A DNA stretch of 64,000 nucleotides from Inia geoffrensis (taxonomy: Eukaryota > Chordata > Mammalia > Artiodactyla > Iniidae). Shown one piece after another: positions 54,413 to 64,000 of this stretch. Positions within the stretch are counted from its first letter, which is position 1, and every line of letters begins with the position of its first letter. The translations under genes and the position numbers were made by a program. The notes under the pieces were generated by a model. It worked only from the letters and a program-made list of their open reading frames with translations. It was not told where the DNA came from and searched no databases. The stretch lies in contig CM070912.1 in the NCBI GenBank assembly GCA_036417435.1, positions 23,052,055-23,116,054 of the forward strand, read 5' to 3'.

Positions 54413-55334
54413 GAGTCATTTTAAAAGTTCTCCCACCACAGGTAATGATGGGTCAGAATAAAGGTCTCACCCCAAAGACTGGCCCACATTTGGTCTCTAC
54501 ACACAGGTACCACCCAATTTTTTATACCCATTCTGCAGATAAGAAAGCTGAGTCCTACGGTCTATCCCAGCAGCAGAGATGGACCACCTTTCTGATTTCC
54601 ACATCTCATGAGCTGGGTGTGTTGTCCAAGCTCACATCTCTGGACTCTCCATCCAGTACTCATTCCACTACTCTCCCCACTCTACCTCCTACCCCTCAGC
54701 ACTGACCCAGTTCTGCACCCCAGGCCTGGGGAAGCAGGGGGAGTGACACAGTGGACAACTGGTCCAGGGATCAGAAGATGCAGTTCTGGCACCAATAAAT
54801 TTTGTGAACTTGGGTTACTGACGTCCCTTCTCGAAGCCCTGAATTCCTCATCTCACCCCAAACCCTACATCTGTGGTCATCTCAACAGCCCCTAGGGAGA
54901 GTCCCACTCTCCTCACACCCTGACCCCCCATTCCTCACCCTCACCTTCAGAAGGTGGAGACAGAAAGAGTCATAAAACACAAAGAAGCCTGCTCTTTGGA
55001 GCCCAAAGTTGCTGTCCTCTCAAGGACAAAGAGAAACAGACCTGCATTAACCACTTACACCTCGACCTCCCCAGAGCTGGGTGAGGAGCCATATCTGCGG
55101 GAAGCACTGCCACCCTGTGGTCACTAGGATCCACTGCAGGCCACCTCCAGGGGCTTGCAAGAAGTCCGCCATCTGCTGAAGGGCTTTGATTCAAAAGGGG
55201 AAGAGGAAGGCACCGTTGGCCCTTAGGGGTGGCAAAATGCAACAAGGCCAGGAGGAGAGAGAGGGCAATATGGCACACTGCGAAGTGCCAAGGGTGTTTC
55301 CCTGCCGGGCATGCTCTTCCCCAAATACGACACA
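54413..55334. other. unassigned GC-richer stretch
   Basis: No repeat recognised; two CTCF-like strings at 55,107-55,180. Frames on both strands overlap. Confidence 0.4.
55107..55180 (-). promoter_or_regulatory. two weak CTCF-like motifs
   Basis: 'ctgccaccctgtggtcac' (about 55,108) and 'ccgccatctgctgaag' (about 55,166) each fit the reverse CTCF consensus with one or two mismatches. The second also contains a YY1-like GCCATC. Confidence 0.2.
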
Positions 55335-55640
55335 CTCCCTCTCTCACCCCTCCAAGCCTCAGCTCACAGGTGTCGTCTCTCACCACCCTTTAAAATGGCA
55401 ATGTCAGCATGCCCCACTGCCCTGTGCTCTATATTTCCCTGTAGCGCTCATCCCATCTAAGGGGTTATGTGCTTTAGTGCTTTAGACCACAGGTCTTGCC
55501 AGTTGTGTCTTCCCAACTAGAAAGTTCGTTCTAACAGGACAGGAAGTTTTGTCTGTCTTGCTGGCTGCTGTGTCCCCAGCACCTAGGATAGTACCTGGCC
55601 CATATCACATTTATTTTCAGTTGAATCAATGAATGAATGG
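55335..55640 (+). repeat. L2 LINE 3' end
   Basis: 'aagcctcagctcacaggtgt', 'gaagttttgtctgtcttgct', 'gctgtgtccccagcacctag' and 'tgaatcaatgaatgaatgg'. Confidence 0.85.
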
Positions 55641-55644
55641 GTTC

Positions 55645-55782
55645 AGTGGCTAAGGCAAGCTGCCAAGGCTCTCTGAGCCTCAGTGTCCTCAATAGTAAAA
55701 TAAGGATAAAAACAACCCCTCTTTATCTGCATCACAGGATTACAGTGAAGATCAAATGAGTTCCTATACAGTGGGTTCTGTA
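55645..55782 (+). repeat. MIR 3' part
   Basis: 'aaggctctctgagcctcagt' and 'ttacagtgaagatcaaatga'; stopped by the LTR that follows. Confidence 0.75.
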
Positions 55783-55784
55783 GT

Positions 55785-56175
55785 AAGTTGAATGCGTCCC
55801 TCAGAAATTCACATCCGCTCAGAAGCTCAGAATATGATCTTATTTGGAAATATGGTCTTTGTAGATGTAATTAGTTAGCACACGGTCATCCTGGATTAGG
55901 GTGAGCCCTAAATCCAATGGCACGTGGGGAAGAAGGCTGTTCAAAGATGGAGGCAGAGATGGGAGTGATGCTGCCTCCAGACGAGGAACACCTGGGGCCA
56001 CAGGAGCTGGAAGAGGCATGGACAGACTCCTCCCTTCAGCGGGAGCATGGCCCTACCAACACCTCGATTTTCAATTGCTCACCCCCGGAACTGTGAGAGA
56101 ATAAATGCCTGCCGTGTTAAGCCACCTAGTTTGTCACACTTTGTTGTTGCAGCAGCCACAAGAAGCTAAAACAGG
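55785..56175 (+). mobile_element. MLT1-type solo LTR
   Basis: From 'tgtagtaagttgaatgcgtc' to 'cagccacaagaagctaaaac'; has 'tggaaatatggtctttgtag' and 'actgtgagagaataaatgcc'. Confidence 0.87.
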
Positions 56176-56315
56176 TTCCTGTTTAACATGCTGGAAGGGA
56201 CAAAGCAGATGTCTGTGGTTGAATTACACACATATCCTGTTCACCACAGCCCCGGTCAGTACGGATTCTTTATACGTATTTTTCTCTGGAATGTTTTCTT
56301 CTAAAACTAAAGGCT

Positions 56316-56682
56316 AGGGACTTCCCTGGTGGTGCAGTGGCTAAGAATCCACCTGCCAATGCAGGGGACACGGGTTCGAGCCCTGGTCCGGGAAGATCTC
56401 ACATGCCACAGAGCAACTAAGCCCACGCACCACAACTGCTGAGCCTGCACGCCACAACTACTGAAACCCGCATGCCACAACTACTGAGCCCGCGCACCAC
56501 AACTACTGAAGCCCACGTGCCTAGAGCCCGTGCTCCACAACAAGAGAAGCCACCACAGGGAGAAGCCCGCGCACCGCATCGAAGACTAGCCCCTGCTCGC
56601 CGTCACTAGAGAAAAGCCTGCGTGCAGCCACGAAGACCCAACGCAGCCAAAAATAAATATCAAATAAATAAATTTATAATAA
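56316..56682 (+). mobile_element. CHR SINE, long form
   Basis: Carries several 'ccacaactactg' modules, more than the other long copies. Flanks 'actaaaggct' and 'aataaaggcc' are a possible target duplication. Confidence 0.94.
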
Positions 56683-57011
56683 AAATAAAGGCCTTTGCCT
56701 CATGCTGCATACAAATGTGCACACAGCCAGTGAGTGCGGGCGTCAGCCGGGGCTCCACAGTCTCAGCCACAGAATGTGAGCAGCTCTTGCTGCTCCACAG
56801 TCTCAGCCTCCAACAGAGGAGGCTCCTAGGGCAGCGGGTTCCCCAACTGGTATGGCTCACTCTGCACCCACCTCTCTTTCTCCTGCTTCTCTTGGGTTTG
56901 GTGGACGATTCTGGCCTATCATGGAGTATCAGAGGTACACTGGTGAGAAAGCCAGACCTGGTGGTGAAGTAAAGGTTTTCCACCATCTCTAGGCTCCTCC
57001 AAGGAAATAGG
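56683..57011. other. unassigned stretch
   Basis: Contains a direct repeat: 'ctccacagtctcagcc' occurs at about 56,753 and 56,794. Nothing else recognised. Confidence 0.4.
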
Positions 57012-57512
57012 TGTGTTAGTTTCTTACTGCTGCTGTAACAACTTATCACAAATTTATGACTTCAAACCACATTTATTTATCATTTCACATTTCTGGAAGT
57101 CAAGAGTCTGAAGTAGGTTTTATTAGGCTAAAAGTAAACGTGTTGATAGAGCTGGTTCCTTGTGGGAGCCGTAGGGGACAATCCATTGCTTTGACTTCTC
57201 CAGCCTCTAGAAGCCACCCGCATTCCTTGGCTCGTGTCCCCTTCCAGTCAGCAGCCTCCACACTCCATCCTCTGCTTCCATCGTTACATCTCTTTCTCTG
57301 ACTCTGACCCGCCTGTCTCCCTCTTTCCCTTATAAGGACCCTTGTGAGTCCATGCCGCCCACCTGGATGACACAGAATCATCTCCCGTCTCAAGATCCTC
57401 AACTTAATCATGTCTGCAAAGTCCCTTTGCCATGTAAGGTAACATTCACAGGCTCTAGAGATTAGGATGCTGGCATCCGTGGAGGTGGGGGCCATTGTTT
57501 TGCTGACCACAG
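57012..57512 (-). mobile_element. MLT1-type LTR, antisense
   Basis: Begins 'tgtgttagtttcttactgct', has 'ataaggacccttgtgagtcc', 'ctgcaaagtccctttgccat' and ends 'gttttgctgaccaca'. Same subtype as 37,333. Confidence 0.82.
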
Positions 57513-57649
57513 GAGTGAAGGGAGAAAGATGGTCAAGGCCAGCCAGCAGTGTGGGTCCGATGGAAGCCTTCTGACATTTCCCATGGCCCCCCAGCCATTC
57601 TCTGCCCAGCAGAGGAGAGATTTCCTCCATACATAGAACAGATAATGCC

Positions 57650-58210
57650 TCTGCCTGCTGTCAACCTCCCATATCTTCCTGTCACTCAGAATAAAACCCA
57701 AACTTCTGACTACAAGGATCTCTCGATCTGACCTTGGCCACTTCACCCGACCTCATGGCCCAACACTCTGCAGCTTTCTAACTGTGCTCTAGCCACTCTC
57801 TCCTTCTTTCTGTTCCTCAGACACAGAAGGTCATTCCCACCTCAGGACCCTTGCATGTGCTGTTTCCACTGTGTGAACTGCTCTTCCCTCTTCCCTTCTA
57901 CCCAGGCACCTTCCCGTGCTGCAGGTCTCCGCTCACAGAGGCCCACTCGGACCACCGTATCCAAAGGAGCCCCCCCACCCATGCCCATTATTCCAACGTG
58001 ATTATTCCATCACATTCTTTTCTTTTCTTTTCTTCATAGCACTTATCACTATCTGAAGTCATCTCAACTCTTACTTACTCGCTTCCCTTCTGTCTGTAAT
58101 GAAGGTAAAAGCTCCAGGAGAGTAGGAACCTCACCTGCCTTCTCTGCTGCATCTCCAATGCCGAGCACTGTGCTTAGCAAGTAAGTGCTTGTTAATTGTT
58201 TGTTGTATCA
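57650..58210 (+). repeat. L2 LINE 3' end (long, well preserved)
   Basis: 'cacctcaggacccttgcatg', 'agcacttatcactatctgaa', 'gaaggtaaaagctccaggag' and 'gtgcttgttaattgtttgtt', a near-complete L2 3' region. Confidence 0.92.
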
Positions 58211-58214
58211 ACAA

Positions 58215-58785
58215 ATCTCACAGGTAATCATACTTACAGGTATTACTATTACCCCTATGTCACTGAGGAGAATACTGAGGTACAGAGAAGTTCTGTAACT
58301 TGTCCAAGGTCACAGAGCTATGTACTAGCTTCCTAAGGCTGCTGTAACAAAGTACCATAAACTGGGTGGTTTAAACAACAGAAGTTCATCGTCTCACAGT
58401 TCTAGAGGCTGCGAGTCCGAGGTCAAGGTGTCAGCAGGCTTGGTCCCTCCTGAGGGCTGTGAGGAAAAGATGTGCCCCAGGCCTCTCTCCTTGGCTTGTG
58501 GATGCCATCTTCTCCCTGTGTCTCTTCACCTTGTCTTCCCTCTTGCATGTCCGCGTCCGATCTCCCCCTTTTATTAGGACCCCTGTCAGATTGGATTAGG
58601 GCCCACCCTAAATAACCTCACTTCAACTTAATTACCTCTGTAAAGACCCTATCTTCTAAAAGGCCACATTCTGCAGTCCTGGGGCTTAGGACTTCAACAT
58701 ATGAAATTAGCAGTGTGGGAGGACAATTCAGCCCATGAGAACTAGTATGTGACACAGGCCGGATTCAAACCCAGGGCTGTGTGAC
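58215..58785 (-). repeat. MIR SINE split by MLT1
   Basis: Left 'ctgaggtacagagaagttct' and 'ccaaggtcacagagcta'; right 'gtatgtgacacaggccggat' and 'tcaaacccagggctgtgtga'. Confidence 0.88.
58321..58739 (-). mobile_element. MLT1-type solo LTR, antisense
   Basis: From 'tgtactagcttcctaaggct' to 'cagcccatgag'. A 5-bp target duplication: agcta (58,316-58,320) and aacta (58,740-58,744), one mismatch. Confidence 0.92.
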
Positions 58786-58987
58786 ACGACATCACCGCAA
58801 GAGAGAGGGAGGTGACTATAGTGGATGGTGGTATTGGTGGCCCCCACTGTCATGCAGTCTGACTCCTATCGCTCAACCCCACCTACTCATTTGTAGCAAA
58901 GCCCAAAGCATGGGGCACACCAGAGACACTGTCAGAATCAAAACATGAGGTATCTGCCCGGAGACACTTCTAACAGGACAAAGAGAT

Positions 58988-59004
58988 GTCTCCCCCTAGT
59001 GGGA
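58988..59004 (-). promoter_or_regulatory. CTCF-like motif
   Basis: 'gtctccccctagtgggag' reads on the minus strand close to the CTCF consensus, with one change in the GGCR part. Confidence 0.3.
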
Positions 59005-59074
59005 GTTGCAGGAAATGCCATTAGGAGGAAGGAGAAAAGGGAGCCTTGTTCAGGTCCCTCTTGAGTGAGAACTT

Positions 59075-59086
59075 GAAAGTGAAACT
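59075..59086 (-). promoter_or_regulatory. ISRE / IRF-type element
   Basis: 'gaaagtgaaact' is the exact complement of AGTTTCNNTTTC, the interferon-stimulated response element consensus. Confidence 0.4.
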
Positions 59087-59429
59087 GGACAGCAGTCATG
59101 ACGACCCTGGGGGGCAGGGCAGCCACTGCCGCTCAGCTCCAACTCCGGGCTCTGCAGGATGGTGGGGTCTTGGCTCCCAGAGAGGACATCTCCACCAGGG
59201 GACAGCAAAGGTCCCATTAATTTTCAAGCTACAGCCGCCATCTGGTCCCTTTGAGCTCCTCGTGGTGAGAGATGAGCAGGCAAAGAAAGGAGCCGCCATC
59301 CAGGCAGCAGGAATCACCTCTCGGATTAGTGGGAGAGGCAGGGCTGCCTTCCCACCAAGGGGTCGGGGCAAGGATGTTTAGCATCCGCATGACTTCACCT
59401 GGGCACCTCGTGCCAGCTTCTGATAGTCT

Positions 59430-59775
59430 CTTAGTCAGTTCAGCTGCCATAACAAAGTACCACAGACTGGCTTTTCGCCAACAGAAATTTATTTCTCACA
59501 GTTCTGGAGCCTGGGAGTCCAAGATCAGGTTGCCAGCAGGGTCGGGTTCTAGTGAGGGCATCTTCTAGGTTGCAGACAGCCAATTTCTCTTTGTATCCTC
59601 ACATGGCAGAAAGAGGAGGCTCTCTGGGACCCCTTTTATAAGGGCACTAATCCCATCCCTGAGGACTCCACCCTCATGACTTAATCTCCTCCCAAAGGCC
59701 CCACCTCCTAATGCCATCACATTGGGGGTTAGGATGTCAACATATGAATCTAGGGGGACACAAACAGTCCATGGC
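59430..59775 (-). mobile_element. MLT1/MST-type LTR, antisense
   Basis: 'tagtcagttcagctgccata', 'ttatttctcacagttctgga', 'cccaaaggccccacctccta' and 'gccatcacattgggggttag'. Confidence 0.88.
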
Positions 59776-60059
59776 ACGTGGAGAAGGCTCAAGTGCAGCA
59801 GCCACAGCCTGAATAGGGGATGGTGACCTTAAAGATGAAGATCTCGGTCAGTCCCAAGTAAACCCCTGCTGGCCTGCTGGAAGCTGAGTCTCCCTCCCAG
59901 CCTTTTCCCTTCAGGAAGGGGGTGGGCAGATGCTGACACGGAGCCCAGGACACAACTCAGACTCCACTTTCGTGGAAGACCATCCCAATACATGAGAGAA
60001 ATTCTAATCTCTTGCAATCATGCAGAAGGGATATATTAGGTGAAAAGAGTGAGAGTCCA

Positions 60060-60875
60060 TATTCATATCTGCTTGTAATGACTCTGCACCCAATTACAAT
60101 GTGTTTTTCCCACACCACCAAGCAATTCTTTGACACCAGCTGTGTGTCCTACAATTCAACTCAATTCTGACGCTCTCTACCTGGAGATAGCACCAGGTCC
60201 CACAGGTTGTGGACTCAGTCCTACAAGACCCCCCCTTCCACCCCCACCCCACCCCAAGATACCAGTCGCATATCCAGTTTGTCTCCTGTGCTTCTGAGGG
60301 ATCAGTTATACATTGGAGTTTCTTCATGTCCGATTTATTTGCTGGAGCATCTCACAGAGCTCAGAGAAACATTTTGCTTACTAGGTCACGGGTTTATTAC
60401 AAAAGAATATTAACCCAGAAACAGCCAGATGGAAGACATACATAAGGCAATGGATGGGGAAGGGGCGTGGAGATTCCTTGCCCTCTCCAAGCACACCACT
60501 CCCTCCAAATCTCCATGTGTTCACCAACCCAGAAGCTCTCTGAAACCCATCCTTTTTGGGTTTTTATGGAGGCTTTAGTATAGAGGCATGATCGATTCAA
60601 TCATTGGCCACTAGTGACTGATTCAACCTCCAGCCCCTCTCCCCTCCCTGAAGAAGTGGAACTGAAAGTTCCCACCCTCTAATCACATGGTTGGCTCCCC
60701 TGACAACCAGCCCCCATCCTCAGGTGCTTCCAAAGTCACCTCATTAACATAACAGAAGACTCCTTTCTGCTCTCATCACAGGCAAATCCAAGGGTTTTAG
60801 GAGCTCTGTTCCTGGAACAGAGATGAAGACCAGATATATATTTCTTATTATAAATCACAATCTCACAGCTGGAAC
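60060..60875 (-). repeat. probable LTR, antisense
   Basis: 'gctcagagaaacattttgct', 'ggtcacgggtttattacaaa' and 'agatgaagaccagatatata' suggest a minus-strand retroviral-type LTR of about 800 bp. Family and borders uncertain. Confidence 0.35.
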
Positions 60876-61177
60876 TTGAATTTGTAGAAATAAAAACTTC
60901 TGGAATCCTGCAGAAGAAAGGAAGAGCAGTGGTTACCTGTGAGGGAGGTTACCTGGGTGCATGGCTGCAGGAAGGAGGACAGAGCTGCAGCAGACAGGCT
61001 GAGGAGAGAGAGGGGCTGAGATGGAGGCTGTAAGGCACCTGCCAACCGCGGTCACCAGCACAGAGCCAAGTGTCCCAGGAGGAAGAGATGCCATTTTCCT
61101 CTCACTGAGCCCCTGGAAAGCTCTCTGCAGCCCCCCTAAAGGATGGGGTTTTACACTGGGTATCTCTTTACATTGCT

Positions 61178-61538
61178 TTTTTTGTGGGTTTTTTTAAATT
61201 TATTTATTTATTTTTGGCTGCATTGGGTCTTCATTGCTGCACGGGCTTTCTCTAGTTGTGGCGAGAGGGGGCTACTCTTCATTGTGGTGCGTGTGCTTCT
61301 CATTGCTGTGGCTTCTTTCTCTTGTTGTGGAGCACAGGCTCTAGGCGCACTGCCTTCAGTAGTTGTGGCGCGCGGGCTCAGTAGTTGTGGCTCGCGGGCT
61401 CTAGAGCACAGGCTGAGTAGTTGTGGTGCATGGGCTTAGTTGCTCCGCGATGTGAGGGGTCTTCCCAGACCAGGGATCGAACCCGTGTCCCCTGCATTGG
61501 CAGGCATATTCTTAACCACTGCACCACCAGGGAAGTCC
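61178..61538 (-). mobile_element. CHR SINE, long form, antisense
   Basis: Long copy in reverse ending 'ccactgcaccaccagggaag'. Target duplications 'tacattgct' at 61,169-61,177 and 61,539-61,547. Confidence 0.96.
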
Positions 61539-61808
61539 TACATTGCTGTTTTTTAACTGCTTGAACATATTATCCACCAAGAAATAAATTTTAAAAATAA
61601 CTATTTTAGAGTGTATGTATGTTGTTACAAATTTTCTGGGTCTTACAAGTCTTCATACACTTCAATATAGAGAATCTGCTTTTAAAAATCAAGCTTCAAG
61701 AAATAACTTTTTGAAAAATGCACATAAGTACCTTTCCTACAGGACTGTTGATAAACAGGGGAAATCTAGAAATAATCCAACTGCACAACGATAAGAAATA
61801 GTCACATA

Positions 61809-62018
61809 GGGCTTCCCTGGTGGCGCAGTGGTTGAGAGTCCGCCTGCCAATGCAGGCGACGCGGGTTCGTGCCCTGGTCCGGGAGGATCCCACATGCCGC
61901 GGAGCGGCTGGGCCCGTGAGCCATGGCTGCTGAGCCTGCGCGTCGGGAGCCTGTGCTCCGCAACGCGAGAGGCCACAACAGTGAGAGGCCCGCGTACCGC
62001 AAAAAAAAAAAAAAAAGA
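61809..62018 (+). mobile_element. CHR SINE, short form
   Basis: CpG-rich, little-decayed copy. Target duplications 'aagaaatagt' at 61,793-61,802 and 62,019-62,028. Confidence 0.96.
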
Positions 62019-62220
62019 AAGAAATAGTTATGTAATCATGGATCCAGGCTTAAAAGCCATGCTTATAAACTAGTTTTTATAAAATTCCATGTGTAAAACG
62101 TCTTTTAAGAAAACGTTGTCAAGAGATAACAAGCGTTGGTGAAAATGTGGAGAAAGGACAATCCTTGTGCCCTGTTGGTGGGAATATAAATTGGTACAGT
62201 CATTATATAAAAATGTATGG

Positions 62221-62417
62221 GGCTTCCCTGGTGGCGCAGTGGTTGAGAGTCCTCCTGCCGAGGCAGGGAACACGGGTTCGTGCCCCGATCCCGGAAGATC
62301 CCACATGCCGCGGAGCGGCTGGGCCTGTGAGTCGTGGCTGCTGAGCCTGCGCGTCTGGAGCCTGTGCTCCGCGAAGGGAGAGGCCACAGCAGTGAGAGGC
62401 CCGCGTGCTGCAAAAAA
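62221..62417 (+). mobile_element. CHR SINE, short form, in L1
   Basis: Target duplications 'aaaaatgtatgg' at 62,209-62,220 and 62,418-62,429 restore the L1 when removed. Confidence 0.97.
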
Positions 62418-62536
62418 AAAAATGTATGGAGGCTCCTCAAATATTAAATATGATCCAGCAATCCCACTTCTGGGTATATACCCAAAGACATGCAAACAAT
62501 GTGTCTACTGACACATGAATGGATAAAGAAAATGTG

Positions 62537-62542
62537 ATAGAT

Positions 62543-62593
<51 letters not shown>

Positions 62594-62611
62594 GATAGAT
62601 AGATAGATAGA
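62537..62611. repeat. (GATA)n microsatellite in L1
   Basis: About 17 GATA units with one TGATAGAT interruption near 62,592. Confidence 0.97.
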
Positions 62612-63130
62612 ATTCAAACACAGAAAGGAAGGAAGTCATGCCATTTGTGACAACATAAATGAAGCTGGAGGGTATTATGTTAAGTGAAACAAGCCAGATA
62701 CAGAAAGACAAACTATATGATTTCACTTATATGTAAAATCTTTAAAGCCAAATTAACAGAAACAGCAAGTAGAATAGTGGTTGCCAAGGGCTGGGGTGGG
62801 AGTGGGGGGATGGGAGGGAATGGGGAAATATTGGTCAAAGGGTACAGCTTTCCAGTTATAAGATGAATAAGTTCTGGGGATGTAATGGACAGCATGGTGA
62901 CTATAGTTAGTAACACTCTATTGTTTACTTGAAAGTTGCTGTGAGAGCAGATCTTAAATGATCTCTCCACCACCAACACCACCACACAAAAATGGTAATT
63001 ATGTGAGATAATGGAGGTGCTAACTAACTTTATACAGGTAATCATTTCACAATATATACATGTATCAAATTATCATGTCGTATACCTTAAACCTACACCA
63101 TGTCAATTATATCTCAATAAGACTGGAAGA

Positions 63131-63510
63131 AAAGAGAAAATGTTGTCAGGTTAATTATCCATCTGAGCTGACAATGAAATATGATACAGTCATTTAAGTT
63201 TTTTCAAATAACTTTCAACCATGTGCCATGATATTTAGGATTTATAGTATTTGCTGGGTTTTCTTCAATAAGCATATGTTAGTTTTGTAGTGAGAGAAGC
63301 TGTTTTACCATAAGCTGTATTAAAGTAAAATAAGGAAGTGAAGGGGTTGGGGGGTCTTGGACCTCCCAGGACCTCCTCATCCCTGTGTGGCCACACTGGT
63401 CTTCCCTGTCAGCCAAGTTCGACTATTTCACCAGGTAAGATTTACTGAAATCCAGACATCAGCTCCACATTCTCTCTGTAACTGCAGATGGGCCTCACCC
63501 CAACCTGTCT
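63131..63510. other. unassigned stretch
   Basis: Nothing recognised. Confidence 0.35.
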
Positions 63511-63872
63511 CCATCATGGACTGAATGTTTGTGATCCTCCTAAATTCATACATTGAAGGCCTAACCCACAATATGATGGGGGCTTTGGGAGGCAATTAGG
63601 TTTAGATGAGGTCACAAGGGTGGGGCCCCCATGATGGGATTAGTGTCCTTGTAAGAAGGGGAAGAGACAACAGAGCTCTCTCTCCACCATGTGAGGACAC
63701 AGTGAGAAGGCAGCGAACTACAATCTAGGAGGAGACTTTTTACAAGAACCCGACAATTCTGGCACCCTGATCTTGGACTTCCAGCTTCTAGAACTGTGAG
63801 AAATAAATGTCTGTTGTTTATAAGCTGCCCAGTCTATTGTATTTTGTTACTGCAGCCAGAATGGACCAAGAC
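63511..63872 (+). mobile_element. MLT1-type solo LTR
   Basis: 'tggactgaatgtttgtgatc', 'aggtcacaagggtggggccc', 'accatgtgaggacacagtga', 'gtgagaaataaatgtctgtt' and 'agaatggaccaagaca'. Confidence 0.93.
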
Positions 63873-63899
63873 AATCTCCCTCCTAGCAGCCAGAGGAAT

Positions 63900-64000
63900 A
63901 ATTGCAGAATTTGCCTCTAATTGTGTACCCCTGCTTAAACATTTTGGTTGGCCCCACTGCCCTCAGGACAGACCTGCACCCCTTACCTTTCCACCCTTCC
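63900..64000 (+). repeat. L2 LINE fragment, runs off the window
   Basis: 'ctgcttaaacattttggttg' and 'ccactgccctcaggacagac' match the L2 region that precedes its 3' end. Confidence 0.65.

Larger units (their letters stand above)
58786..59429. other. unassigned GC-rich block with motif cluster
   Basis: No repeat recognised. Contains a CTCF-like string (58,988), a perfect ISRE match (59,075) and two YY1-like GCCGCCATC strings (59,234 and 59,291). The 111-codon plus frame at 59,046-59,381 has no known domain. Confidence 0.4.
62100..63130 (+). mobile_element. old L1 ORF2 end and 3' UTR, split
   Basis: 'gagataacaagcgttggtga', 'gatccagcaatcccacttct', 'ggatgtaatggacagcatgg', 'gtataccttaaacctacacc' and 'caattatatctcaataagac'. 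Interrupted by a CHR SINE and a GATA microsatellite. Confidence 0.92.

Noticed and set aside
57100..57630. 176-codon minus-strand frame
   Set aside because: Mostly the sense strand of an MLT1-type LTR, which is non-coding.
62537..62611. CRISPR-like regular repeats
   Set aside because: A GATA microsatellite without spacers, in a mammalian genome.

Overview
The window looks like non-coding nuclear DNA of a cetartiodactyl mammal, most likely a whale or dolphin. The main evidence is 19 copies of the tRNA-derived CHR-type SINE. Thirteen are the compact ~200-bp form with a clean poly(A) tail and the others are older ~300-390-bp forms. I see no BovB or Bov-tA (ruminant), pig PRE1, or Alu/B1 elements. 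Several L1 3' ends also carry the A-rich ending typical of cetartiodactyl L1. The species call is inference from repeat content; I could not run a search.

I found no protein-coding gene, rRNA or functional tRNA gene. Every long open frame I inspected is explained by a repeat (mostly the antisense of CHR SINEs), by simple sequence, or by GC-rich DNA without coding signals. The only recognisable protein remnant is a broken C-terminal piece of L1 ORF2 at 50,345-50,704. The window is therefore intergenic or deep intronic.

Layout: 1-8.8 kb is mostly old L2 and MIR fragments with one partial MLT1 LTR and a GC-richer unassigned block at 5.0-5.7 kb. 9-20 kb holds an L1 3' end, three CHR SINEs, a full MLT1 inserted in a MIR, MER5-type DNA transposons, and an unassigned block at 16.4-17.3 kb with promoter-like signals. 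20-31 kb holds MIR/L2, an inverted pair of related LTRs, a mariner-like palindrome, and a MER5A split by three later insertions. 31-45 kb alternates unassigned blocks, LTR relics, L1 3' ends and SINEs, including a CHR copy intermediate between the long and short forms. 45-53.4 kb is L1-rich, and its main L1 sits between near-identical ~110-130-bp blocks of a CA/TA minisatellite. 53.4-64 kb holds MIR, L2 and four MLT1-type LTRs, a candidate regulatory block at 58.8-59.4 kb, and a cluster of CHR SINEs.

The layers give a relative chronology: MIR, L2 and MER5 are oldest; MLT1/ERVL LTRs and old L1s cut into them; the long CHR forms follow; the short CHR forms are usually the last insertions. Outside repeats, the points most worth a second look are possible cis-regulatory modules (X-box palindromes, a perfect ISRE match, CTCF-like sites, and a CCAAT/TATA/splice-donor arrangement). 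All are motif-level readings only. I did not find evidence for a new biological system.
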